From NCBI GenBank assembly GCA_963971285.1, contig OZ020249.1:2294001-2358000 (forward strand): DNA of 64,000 nucleotides. Reading direction: 5' to 3'. The notes below the pieces were generated by a model. The model was not told the DNA's origin and did not search any database. It worked only from the letters and a program-made list of their open reading frames with translations. Each line of letters opens with the position of its first letter. Position 1 is the first letter of the stretch. Shown here piece after piece: positions 24,961-35,599 of this stretch. Source of the DNA: Astropecten irregularis. Its lineage: Eukaryota > Echinodermata > Asteroidea > Paxillosida > Astropectinidae. A program made the position numbers and the translations under genes.

Positions 24961-27900
24961 AGCTTTGACATGTGAGCTTTGAGCTTTGACCTTTGAGTTG
25001 TGAGCTGTGAGCTTTTACCTGTGAGCTTTGAGCTGTGAGCTTTGAGCTTTGAGCTTTGGGGTGTGAGCTTTGAGCTTTGAGCTTTGAGCTGTGAGCCTTG
25101 AGCTTTGAGCTGTGAGCTTTGAGCTGTGAGCTTTTCGCTTTGAGCTTTGACCTGTAAGCTTTGACCTGTGAGCTGCGCGCTTTGAGCTGTGAGCTTTGAG
25201 CATTGACCTGTGGCTTTGAGCTTTGAGCTTTGACCTGTGAGCTTTGAGCTTTGAGCTTTGACCTGTGAGCTTTGAGCTGTGAGCTGTGAGCTTTGAGTTG
25301 TGAGCTTTGCACTTAGAGATTTGAGCTTTCAGCTTTGAGCTGTGAGCTTTGCGATTTGAGCTTTGAGCTATGAGCTTTGGGCTTTGAGTTGTGAGCTTTG
25401 CGCTTTGAGACTTGAGCTTTCAGCTTTGAGCTGTGAGCTTTGCGATTTGAGATTTGAGCTTTGAGCTGTGAGCTTTGAGCTGTGAGCTTTGCGCTTTGAG
25501 CTTTGACATTGACCTGTGAGCTGTGAGCCTTGAGCTTTGAGCTGTGAGCTGTGAGCTTTCAGCTTTCAGCTTTGAGCTGTGAGCTTTGAGCTGTGAGCTT
25601 TGAGTTGTGAGCTTTGCACTTTGAGATTGAGCTTAGAGCTGTGAGCTTTGACATGTGAGCTTTGAGCTTTGACCTTTGAGTTGTGAGCTGTGAGCTTTTA
25701 CCTGTGAGCTTTGAGCTGTGAGCTTTGAGCTTTGAGCTTTGGGGTGTGAGCTTTGAGCTTTGAGCTTTGAGCTGTGAGCCTTGAGCTTTGAGCATTGACC
25801 TGTGGCTTTGAGCTTTGAGCTTTGACCTGTGAGCTTTGAGCTTTGAGATGTGAGCTTTGAACTTTGTGCTGTGGGGTTTGAGCTGTGAGCTTTGAGCTTT
25901 GAGATGTGAGCTTTGGGCTTTGAGCTGTGAGCTGTGAGCTTTGCGATTTGAGCTTTGCGCTGTGAGCTTTGCGCTTTGAGCTGTGAGCTTTGACCTGTGA
26001 GCTTTGAGCTGTGAGCTTTGAGCTGTGAGCTTTCAGCTTTGAGCTTTGAGCTGTGGAGCATTGAACTGTGAGCTGTGAGCTTTGAGCTTTGAGCTGTGAG
26101 CTTTGAGCTTTGAGCTTTGAGCTTTGAGCTGTGAGCTTTGAGCTTTGAGCTGTGAGCTTTGCGCTTTGAGCTTTGACATTGACCTGTGAGCTGTGAGCCT
26201 TGAGCTTTGAGCTGTGAGCTTTGAGCTTCGACATGTGAGCTTTGAGATGTGAGCTTTGAGCTTTGCGCTTTGAGATGTGAGCTTTGAGCTTTGAGCTGTG
26301 AGCTGTGAGCTTTGCGATTTGAGCTTTGCGCTGTGAGCTTTGCGCTTTAAGCTGTGAGCTTTGACCTGTGAGCTTTGAGCTGTGAGCTGCGCGCTTTGAG
26401 CTGTGAGCTTTGAGCATTGACCTGTGGCTTTGAGCTTTGAGCTTTGACCTGTGAGCTTTGAGCTTTGACCTGTGAGCTTTGAGCTGTGAGCTGTGAGCTT
26501 TGAGTTGTGAGCTTTGCACTTAGAGATTTGAGCTTTCAGCTTTGAGCTGTGAGCTTTGCGATTTGAGCTTTGAGCTATGAGCTTTGGGCTTTGAGTTGTG
26601 AGCTTTGCGCTTTGAGACTTGAGCTTTCAGCTTTGAGCTGTGAGCTTTGCGATTTGAGCTTTGAGCTGTGAGCTTTGAGCTGTGAGCTTTGACGTGTGAG
26701 CTTTGAGATGTGAGCTTTGAGCTTTGAGAGCTTTGAGCTGTGAGCTTTGAGCTGTGAGCTTTGCGCTTTGAGATTTGAGCTTTCAGCTTTGAGCTGTGAG
26801 CTTTGGGCTTTGCGCTTTGAGCTGTGAGCTTTGAGTTGTGAGCTTTGCACTTTGAGATTGAGCTTAGAGCTGTGAGCTTTGACATGTGAGCTTTGAGCTT
26901 TGACCTTTGAGTTGTGAGCTGTGAGCTTTTACCTGTGAGCTTTGAGCTGTGAGCTTTGAGCTTTGAGCTTTGGGGTGTGAGCTTTGAGCTTTGAGCTTTG
27001 AGCTGTGAGCCTTGAGCTTTGAGCTGTGAGCTTTGAGCTGTGAGCTTTTCGCTTTGAGCTTTGACCTGTAAGCTTTGACCTGTGAGCTGCGCGCTTTGAG
27101 CTGTGAGCTTTGAGCATTGACCTGTGGCTTTGAGCTTTGAGCTTTGACCTGTGAGCTTTGAGCTTTGAGCTTTGACCTGTGAGCTTTGAGCTGTGAGCTG
27201 TGAGCTTTGAGTTGTGAGCTTTGCACTTAGAGATTTGAGCTTTCAGCTTTGAGCTGTGAGCTTTGCGATTTGAGCTTTGAGCTATGAGCTTTGGGCTTTG
27301 AGTTGTGAGCTTTGCGCTTTGAGACTTGAGCTTTCAGCTTTGAGCTGTGAGCTTTGCGATTTGAGATTTGAGCTTTGAGCTGTGAGCTTTGAGCTGTGAG
27401 CTTTGCGCTTTGAGCTTTGACATTGACCTGTGAGCTGTGAGCCTTGAGCTTTGAGCTGTGAGCTGTGAGCTTTCAGCTTTCAGCTTTGAGCTGTGAGCTT
27501 TGAGCTGTGAGCTTTGAGTTGTGAGCTTTGCACTTTGAGATTGAGCTTAGAGCTGTGAGCTTTGACATGTGAGCTTTGAGCTTTGACCTTTGAGTTGTGA
27601 GCTGTGAGCTTTTACCTGTGAGCTTTGAGCTGTGAGCTTTGAGCTTTGAGCTTTGGGGTGTGAGCTTTGAGCTTTGAGCTTTGAGCTGTGAGCCTTGAGC
27701 TTTGAGCATTGACCTGTGGCTTTGAGCTTTGAGCTTTGACCTGTGAGCTTTGAGCTTTGAGATGTGAGCTTTGAACTTTGTGCTGTGGGGTTTGAGCTGT
27801 GAGCTTTGAGCTTTGAGATGTGAGCTTTGGGCTTTGAGCTGTGAGCTGTGAGCTTTGCGATTTGAGCTTTGCGCTGTGAGCTTTGCGCTTTGAGCTGTGA

Positions 27901-28301
27901 GCTTTGACCTGTGAGCTTTGAGCTGTGAGCTTTGAGCTGTGAGCTTTCAGCTTTGAGCTTTGAGCTGTGGAGCATTGAACTGTGAGCTGTGAGCTTTGAG
28001 CTTTGAGCTGTGAGCTTTGAGCTTTGAGCTTTGAGCTTTGAGCTGTGAGCTTTGAGCTTTGAGCTGTGAGCTTTGCGCTTTGAGCTTTGACATTGACCTG
28101 TGAGCTGTGAGCCTTGAGCTTTGAGCTGTGAGCTTTGAGCTTCGACATGTGAGCTTTGAGATGTGAGCTTTGAGCTTTGCGCTTTGAGATGTGAGCTTTG
28201 AGCTTTGAGCTGTGAGCTGTGAGCTTTGCGATTTGAGCTTTGCGCTGTGAGCTTTGCGCTTTAAGCTGTGAGCTTTGACCTGTGAGCTTTGAGCTGTGAG
28301 C
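24474..28301. repeat. Tandem duplication inside the array, period 1914 bp
   Basis: Positions 24474-26387 are followed directly by a near-perfect copy at 26388-28301. The join is visible as the word CTGCGCGCTTTGAGCTGTGA at 24474 and 26388. Shared private variants include GACCTGTAAGC (25152 and 27066) and GCGCTTTAAGC (26341 and 28255). The period is not a multiple of 7, like that of the 905-bp repeat. Confidence 0.85.
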
Positions 28302-31300
28302 TTTGCGCTTTGAGCTTTGACATTGATCTGTGAGCTGTGAGCCTTGAGCTTTGAGCTGTGAGCTGTGAGCTTTGAGCTGTGAGCTGTGAGCTTTTGAGCT
28401 GTGAGCTTTGAGGTGTGAGCTTTGGGCTTTGAGCTGTGAGCTTTGACCTGTGAGCTTTGCGATTTGAGCTGTGAGCTTTGAGCTATGAGCTGTGAGCTTT
28501 GACCTATGAGCTTTGAGCTGTGAGCAGTAAGCTTTGAGCTTTGACCTTTGAGCTTTGCGCTTTGAGCTTTGAGCTGTGAGCTTTGAGCTGTGAGCTTTGC
28601 GCTTTGAGCTTTGAGCTGTGAGCTTTGACCTGTGGCTTTGACCTTTGAGCTTTGACCTGTAAGCTGCGCGCTTTGAGCTTTGAGCTTTGAGCTGTGAGCT
28701 TTGAGCTTTAAGCTTTGAGCTTTTATCTTTGAGCTTAGAGCTGTGAGCTTTGACATGTGAGCTGCGCGCTTTGAGCTGTGAGCTTTGAGCATTGACCTGT
28801 GGCTTTGAGCTTTGAGCTTTGACCTGTGAGCTTTGAGCTTTGACCTGTGAGCTTTGAGCTGTGAGCTGTGAGCTTTGAGTTGTGAGCTTTGCACTTAGAG
28901 ATTTGAGCTTTCAGCTTTGAGCTGTGAGCTTTGCGATTTGAGCTTTGAGCTGTGAGCTTTGGGCTTTGAGTTGTGAGCTGTGAGCTTTGAGCTTTGAGCT
29001 GTGAGATGTGAGCTGTGAGCTTTGAGCTTTGAGCTGTGAGCTTTGACGTGTGAGCTTTGAGATGTGAGCTTTGAGCTGTGAGCTTTGCGCTTTGAGATTT
29101 GAGCTTTCAGCTTCGAGCTGTGAGCTTTGCGATTTGAGCTATGAGCTGTGAGCTTTGGGCTTTGCGCTTTGAGCTGTGAGCCTTGAGCTTTGAGTTGTGA
29201 GCTTTGCACTTAGAGATTTCAGCTTTCAGCTTTGAGCTGTGAGCTTTGCGATTTGAGCTTTGAGGTGTGAGCTTTGGGCTTTGAGCTGTGAGCTGTGAGC
29301 TTTGACCTGTGAGCTTTGCGATTTGAGCTGTGAGCTTTGAGCTATGAGCTGTGAGCTTTGACCTATGAGCTTTGAGCTGTGAGCTTTGACCTGTGGCTTT
29401 GACCTTTGAGCTTTGAGCTGTGAGCTTTGAGTTGTGAGCTTTGCACTTAGAGATTTCAGCTTTCAGCTTTGAGCTGTGAGCTTTGCGATTTGAGCTTTGA
29501 GGTGTGAGCTTTGGGCTTTGAGCTGTGAGCTGTGAGCTTTGACCTGTGAGCTTTGCGATTTGAGCTGTGAGCTTTGAGCTATGAGCTGTGAGCTTTGACC
29601 TATGAGCTTTGAGCTGTGAGCAGTAAGCTTTGAGCTTTGACCTTTGAGCTTTGCGCTTTGAGCTTTGAGCTGTGAGCTTTGAGCTGTGAGCTTTGCGCTT
29701 TGAGCTTTGAGCTGTGAGCTTTGACCTGTGGCTTTGACCTTTGAGCTTTGAGCTGTGAGCTTTGACCTGTGAGCTTTGAGCTTGTGAGCTATGAGTTTTG
29801 AGCTTTGAGCTGTGAGCTTTGCGATTTGAGATTTGAGCTTTGAGCTGTGAGCTTTGAGCTGTGAGCTTTGACGTGTGAGCTTTGAGATGTGAGCTTTGAG
29901 CTGTGAGCTTTGCGCTTTGAGATTTGAGCTTTCAGCTTTCAGCTTTCAGCTTTGCGCTTTGAGCTGTGAGCTTTGCACTTTCAGCTTCCAGCTTTGAGCT
30001 TTGAGCTTTGCGCTTTGAGCTTTGCGCTTTGAGCTTTGATCTGTGAGCTTTGCGCTTTGAGCTTTGATCTGTGAGCCTTAGGGCTTTGCACTTTGAGCTG
30101 TGGAGCATTGAACTGTGAGCTTTGAGCTTTGAGCTTTGAGCTGTGAGCTTTGAGCTTTGAGCTGTGAGCTTTGAGCTGTGAGCTTTGAGCTGTGAGCTGT
30201 GAGCTTTGAGTTGTGAGCTTTGCACTTAGAGATTTGAGCTTTCAGCTTTGAGCTGTGAGCTTTGCGATTTGAGCTTTGAGCTGTGAGCTGTGAGCTGTGA
30301 GCTTTCAGCTTTCAGCTTTGAGCTTTGAGCTGTGAGCTTTGAGCTGTGAGCTTTGAACTTTGAGTTGTGAGCTTTGCGCTTTGAGATTTGAGCTTTCAGC
30401 TTTGAGCTGTGAGCTTTGCGATTTGAGCTTTGAGTTGTGAGCTTTGCACTTAGAGATTTGAGCTTTCAGCTTTGAGCTGTGAGCTTTGAGATGTGAGCTT
30501 TGAGCTGTGAGCTGTGAGCTTTGCGCTTTGACATTGACCTGTGAGCTGTGAGCCTTGAGCTTTGAGCTTTGAGCTGTGAGCTGTGAGATTTGACCTGTGA
30601 GCTTTGAGTTGTGAGCTTTGCACTTAGAGATTTGAGCTTTGACATTGACCTGTGAGCTTTGAGCTTTGAGCTTTGAGCTTTGAGCTTTGAGCTGTGAGCT
30701 GTGAGCTTTGAGATGTGAGCTTTGAGTTGTGAGCTTTGCACTTAGTGATTTGAGCTTTCAGCTTTGACCTGTGAGCTTTGCGATTTGAGATTTGAGCTGT
30801 GAGCTTTCAGCTTTCAGCTTTCAGCTTTGAGCTTTGAGCTGTGAGCTTTGAGCTGTGAGCTTTGAACTTTGAGTTGTGAGCTTTGCGCTTTGAGATTTGA
30901 GCTTTCAGCTTTGAGCTGTGAGCTTTGCGATTTGAGCTTTGAGCTGTGAGCTTTGCGCTTTGAGCTGTGAGCTTTGAGTTGTGAGCTTTGCACTTAGAGA
31001 TTAGAGCTTTCAGCTTTGAGCTGTGAGCTTTGAGATGTGAGCTTTGAGCTGTGAGCTGTGAGCTTTGCGCTTTGACATTGACCTGTGAGCTGTGAGCCTT
31101 GAGCTTTGAGCTTTGAGCTGTGAGCTGTGAGATTTGACCTGTGAGCTTTGAGTTGTGAGCTTTGACGTGTGAGCTTTGAGATGTGAGCTTTGAGCTGTGA
31201 GCTTTGCGCTTTGAGATTTGAGCTTTCAGCTTCGAGCTGTGAGCTTTGCGATTTGAGCTGTGAGCTTTGGGCTTTGCGCTTTGAGCTGTGAGCTGTGAGC

Positions 31301-31710
31301 TTTGAGCTTTGAGCTGTGAGATGTGAGCTGTGAGCTTTGAGCTTTGAGCTGTGAGCTTTGACGTGTGAGCTTTGAGATGTGAGCTTTGAGCTGTGAGCTT
31401 TGCGCTTTGAGATTTGAGCTTTCAGCTTCGAGCTGTGAGCTTTGCGATTCGAGATTTGAGCTTTGAGCTGTGAGCTTTGAGCTTTGAGATGTGAGCTTTG
31501 AACTTTGTGCTGTGGGGTTTGAGCTGTGAGCTTTGAGCTGTGAAGCTTTGACATGTAAGCTGCGAGCTTTGCGCTTTGAGCTTTGATCTGTGAGCTTTGA
31601 CCTTTGAGCTTTGAGCTGTGAGCTATGAGTTTTGAGCTTTGAGCTTTGAGCTTCGACATGTGAGCTTTGAAATGTGAGCTTTGAGCTGTCAGCTTTGAGC
31701 TTTGAGCTGT

Positions 31711-31876
31711 GAGCTCCACAGCTCCCAGCTGCCAGTTCAACAGCTCAAAGCTCACTGCTCACAGCTCACAGTTCAAAGCTCAAAGCTCAAAGCTCAAAGC
31801 TCACAGCTCACAGCTCAAATCTCAAAGCGCAAAGCTGAAAGCTCAGCTCACAGCTCAAAGCTCACAGCTCAAAACT
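31711..31876 (+). repeat. Heptamer satellite, block C (orientation flips back)
   Basis: At about 31711 the array changes strand through a near-palindrome (GAGCTGTG-AGCT-CCACAGCTC). It continues as AAAGCTC/ACAGCTC heptamers for 166 bp until a LINE insertion at 31877. A last scrap of the same repeat resumes after the LINE at 32512-32535. The first units past the flip are irregular (CAGCTCCCAGCTGCCAG), as expected at an inversion breakpoint. Confidence 0.9.
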
Positions 31877-32511
31877 GTCGCCCTCACCCTGGTGTACAGT
31901 GCGGCAGAATATGCCTCTCCTCTCTGCATGTAGTCGCAGTGCACGTCAGGAAACTCGACACCACCCTCAACGAGACCATGAGGATTGTCACCGGCTACCT
32001 GAAACCCACCCCAACGGAGCTCCTCCCGGTACTTTCTGGCATCGCATCAGCCGCCCTACGCAGGGAAAACCACACACACAGACTTGTGAGTAAGGCCTCG
32101 CAGGATCCAACACATCTCTTGCACATTCATGTTGCAGACTCCCAAGACCTTGGTCGCCAACGCCTACTTTCCCGGCGCCCGTTCTCCCCAAGACCCCCTT
32201 AACTCTCAGTCAACCCAAACACAAGCCTACCACCGGGCTCTGACCTTCCTCGCAAGAACAAGTCAACACTAAACCGGATACGGACGGGTGTTGGCCGATT
32301 CAACGCCAACATGCACCGCTGGGGCCTGCACCCATCAGCAGCCTGCCCATGCGGAGCCAGGGAACGGTCTGTGCCCCACCACATCATCCATGAGTGCCCC
32401 ATCTTCCCCCCCACCCAATGACCTGGACCTCGATAATCTCAGCCCTGACACAGTGAGCTGGCTGCAGCGGCTGAGCGACATTGCCTAGCTGCCTCATACG
32501 AAAAAAGAAGA
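31877..32511 (+). mobile_element. 5'-truncated non-LTR retrotransposon (C-terminal RT region), pseudogene
   Basis: Conceptual translation in shifting plus-strand frames gives the C-terminal part of a LINE reverse transcriptase polyprotein. One frame has LVYSAAEYASPLC. A second has LNETMRIVTGYLKPTPTELL followed by PVLSGIASAALRRENHTH, with a frameshift near 31930. A third has a zinc-finger-like ACPCGARE...HHIIHECPI and NLSPDTVSWLQRL, ending at TAG 32486-32488. The 3' end is an A-rich tail (ACGAAAAAAGAAGA). It is flanked by an 11-bp direct repeat, AGCTCAAAACT, at 31866-31876 and 32512-32522, a good target-site duplication made from array sequence. At least two frameshifts kill the frame. The element therefore inserted after the satellite formed. 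Confidence 0.88.
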
Positions 32512-32535
32512 AGCTCAAAACTCAAAGCTAAAATC
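32512..32535 (+). repeat. Terminal remnant of heptamer satellite
   Basis: This is a scrap of AAAGCTC-type repeat immediately after the LINE tail, including the right target-site duplication. Single-copy sequence starts at about 32536. Confidence 0.8.
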
Positions 32536-32782
32536 CTGTTCAAGGAAGACTTTTCATGCTTAAGCAAATTGTATTTTTAGCAGCTAGGTATCGATTTGAG
32601 GTGGTTAATATACACTTTTACCCCTTCACGTATACTGCCCAAAGGTGCAGAGCCTCGTCGGTTACCACTGGATTGCCAAGACTCTAGCCAAGTCTCCAGG
32701 TTATGATTTTGCAATGCAATCACGTGTTGCGTCCATTATTAGACATGCTATAATAAACCAGACCCGATTGAGTCGCGGAAAG

Positions 32783-33451
32783 GGATGTCGGTCACTTCGC
32801 CCACTTTCCACTTCGCCCATAACCACTTCGCCCACAACCACTTCGCCCACGCGTCACTTCGCCCACTTACCACTTCGCCCACTTTCCACTTCGCCCACGA
32901 GTCACTTCGCCCACGCGTCACTTCGCCCACTATTAATACCAACGCAATTTTAAATACATGTACAGGGTTTAAACAAAATTTTACAAAGAATAAGCACATT
33001 ATCACAAACCCCGACCAAGAAGGAATTCCCACCTTCAATGACCTTGTTAATTCCACTTAAATCACCAAACAAAATCCACGGATCCAACTCGGGTCTCAGG
33101 TATACTTAGATAAATTGCAGTAAAAAGCACTCCCCAAATGGAATTATTTACTTATTTACCTATTAATACTCATAATAATAATATTATAATTGATAATTTA
33201 TAATGACCCCTTCCCAGCCCTCCGGCATGATAAAATATACCCAATTATCAGACAATAATTATGTTCAGCTTGTTCATGTATGGCTGTTATGTATACGGCG
33301 GCGTGTGGGCGAAGTGACGCGTGGGCGAAGTGGCCAGTGGGCGAAGTGGTGAATGGGCGAAGTGACGCGTGGGCGAAGTGACTGGTGGGCGAAGTGGTTG
33401 TGGGCGAAGTGGTTGTGGGCGAAGTGGAAAGTGGGCGAAGTGACTGTAAAA
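32783..33451. mobile_element. Foldback-type transposon with arrayed inverted repeats
   Basis: The left arm (32793-32935) is about nine tandem 15-16-bp units with core CACTTCGCCCAC and varying 3-4-bp linkers (TTTC, AAC, GCGT). The right arm (33304-33442) is the same core inverted, GTGGGCGAAGTG, about nine units. Read from the outside in, the linker order partly matches between arms (TTTC, AAC, AAC, then GCGT). The interior (32936-33303) is AT-rich with no coding frame. The 9-bp word CGCGGAAAG lies directly on both sides (32774-32782 and 33452-33460), as a target-site duplication would; 9-bp duplications are known for Drosophila Foldback and Mutator-like elements. The outermost 8-10 bp of the two ends do not match. 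Open frames reading HFAHNHFAH are repeat artefacts. Confidence 0.8.
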
Positions 33452-33460
33452 CGCGGAAAG

Positions 33461-33840
33461 TAGTCTATATTTAATTCTCTGATTTCAGTTGGATCCAAAC
33501 CCTAAGAATTAAGACTGATAGACCTACTGATAGACCATGACTATGCAGACATTACACAGTACAAACTTCAGCATCATTCCCATCTGTCTCTACCTAGACA
33601 TGAATGGGAAACATCAACTGTGAAAGTACAGTCATTCATATGATCATTTTTTCCCCTTGAGAGTAAAATCTCTTACAAATATGCACGTTAATAAAGTTAG
33701 AACAGAGCGATAGGAACGAAATAGCCTGCACGCAACTCAAGTTGATTAGTAGGACAAGGATCGGTGTGTAAAGGCTGTAAGGCTGCAACTAGATCACTTG
33801 AAATAGGAGGAGAGCAATAATTGAAGTTGGGGTGGAAGTT
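33461..33840. other. Spacer with no recognised feature
   Basis: About 380 bp of AT-rich sequence between the foldback element and the next retroelement remnant. No coding frame, RNA gene or repeat end was recognised. Confidence 0.6.
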
Positions 33841-33844
33841 CCTG

Positions 33845-35570
33845 CACGATTATCATTAATAGGGGAGAAGAAGACACCCTCTACGCGGCCTCCCTACATG
33901 AAGCCGACGGCAACTAGCTAAAAAGCCAGCAGCTGAAAGTGAAACTGTCTTCACCTCGCTCACAGCGACCCCTACTTCCGAGGCAGCATGCGTCCATTTT
34001 CAGGACGGGTGCACCTGTCCACTAAAAGCCTCGTAATGCTGCAACTCAACTACTCGAACAGGTTGCGATCGGGAAGAAGGCAACCGTCGTCCTGCTCCAG
34101 TCGTCCTGAGACACACAAGGAGAGTGATAACATCCTAAACCTAAAAGGGTTCACACTAGCTGGCCACAACAAGAGCAAACACCATGTCCTGGCAACCGTC
34201 ATCAAAGAAGACGAGTCCTGGTCTACCGCCGGCCACCAAAGTGCAAGAGACAACCATAATCAATGTCTTAAAGCCACCACCGAGCAGACTAGACCAAGGC
34301 TCACTGCCAGACCTCCAGGCCCCATCCGTGTAAGCCGGTGACTTCAACAGCCAGCACACTGACGCCGTGCTTCTTTTCAACCCAAAAGAGCCATCATCTT
34401 TCATCTCCGGACGATGGAACACCGAGTCCAAACCCAGACCTCGCCTTTGCCAAAGTCATCGGGCAGGAGCCACTGCCGGTTCGCCGCATCCTGGACAGAT
34501 TCACCAGCTCATAAAAAACCGTCCGTCACTGATCACACCTTAGCGAAGGTCGGCGGAAAGGAAACCAGTCCGGAGATGCAGCCAAATTGTGTGGACTCTG
34601 AGAGAAATGTCAATGCTGCAGCTGAGGCCCTACCAGTACCCAGTGATTCCGACATTAACGATGCATATGAGGCCGCTGCCAAGACGGCCGCTGCCAAGAC
34701 GCACACCCCACGGGGTGTACTTAAGAACTATGTACCCTGTCGGGACAAAGATACATCTCCTGCGCATCCACAATGCAGCAAGAACCAACACTGAAAGGGC
34801 CACAGCAGATAACGGCCTCCTGACACGGCTGAATGCCCCCAGACGTGAAAGGTGGAATGAGACCGTTCAGTCTTTTTGACTTTACCCAGTCTATTGACCG
34901 GACGGGCAACCAAACCATCACCTTACCTTGCCTAATCACTGCAGACGCCATCGCAGCCCAGCTCATCAGCAATGGGATGTTTCCGAATGCTGACAAGTCC
35001 TTCACAAGAAAGATCACAAATGAGGTGAATGTTCTACGCAAGGCACCTAGCGCCGACCTCAACCTGTCGGGAGATTTCACGTACAACGAGATGGTGACGG
35101 CAATCAAAACACCCGAGTCCAAACAAAGCTCCTGGGAACATCCACCCATCATGCACCAGGGCAATAAAGCTCCTGAGTGGCTAAGATCGTTCTGCTCCAA
35201 GATCCAAAAGATAAGGCGACGTGCCAAGGTCATCGCTCTCCACAAGCCGATCAAGCCAGTGGATGACCCAAAGGGCTCTCCTTAGTGTTCCATACAAGAT
35301 CGTGCGCCTCGAAATACACCCACAACTGCCGAAAGAACAAGCTCGTTCCGCCGTGGGAAGTCAACTACAGAAAAGGGGACCATTCTCACCCAAGACATGG
35401 AGAACAAGGCCGAGACCGTTTGGCTCCGTGGTCTCCACCTGAAGCTCCTACAGACAATACCAGATCGTCGCACTGTGTCACACTTCATCATGGAGATGCT
35501 GACCAACCATAGCTTCACCCTCCACACTAGTGACGGCCAAACACAGCAGGCTTACGAAGGCTAAAAAATT
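33845..35570 (+). pseudogene. Decayed non-LTR retrotransposon: endonuclease and N-terminal RT
   Basis: Broken plus-strand frames carry LINE signatures in the correct order. GDFNSQHTD-like endonuclease residues followed by SGRWNTESNPDLAFAKV lie near 34340-34460 (reading across frames). A linker follows at about 34590-35170, including ADAIAAQLISNGMFPNADKS and APEWLRSFCSKIQKIRRRAK. The start of the RT (KVIALHKPIKPVDDPKGS) lies near 35226-35284. Remnants of RGKSTT..TILTQDM, TVWLRGLHLKLLQTIPDR and MEMLTNHSFTLHTSDGQTQQ follow, up to about 35555. Stops and frameshifts are frequent and RT motifs after these are missing. It resembles the family whose C-terminal part sits at 31877-32511, but the order shows they are separate insertions. 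Confidence 0.8.
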
Positions 35571-35599
35571 TAGGCTTTAAAAGAAGTTAGCAAGTTACC

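Larger units (their letters stand above)
5808..31710 (-). repeat. Heptamer satellite, block B (GAGCTTT on plus strand), about 25.9 kb
   Basis: This is about 3,700 tandem heptamers in the orientation opposite to block A. The first part (5808 to about 14215) is rich in GACATCT and GACCTCT. The rest is rich in GAGCTGT, with GCGCTTT, GACCTGT, GAGATTT, GAGTTGT and TCAGCTT variants. The open strand is now the minus strand, as expected for an inverted copy of the block A family. All minus-strand frames of 60-540 codons inside are products of the 7-bp period; they end at TAA or TAG made by variants such as CTAAG and ATAGCTC. AGCT recurs roughly every 7 bp. The array has nested duplications, listed separately. 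Confidence 0.97.

Noticed and set aside
5808-31710. CRISPR-like array
   Set aside because: There are no constant repeats separated by unique spacers; every position is a heptamer variant, and the context is eukaryotic.
5811-31755. Dozens of minus-strand frames of 60-540 codons in the satellite
   Set aside because: Same cause as above; starts come from AGATGTC and similar variants and stops from CTAAG or ATAGC variants.
32785-33498. Open frames reading HFAHNHFAH and SLRPL repeats
   Set aside because: They are translations of the arrayed arms of the foldback element and appear on both strands.
34156-35527. Open frames on the minus strand opposite the decayed LINE
   Set aside because: They are shadows; the plus strand carries recognisable endonuclease and RT residues in order.
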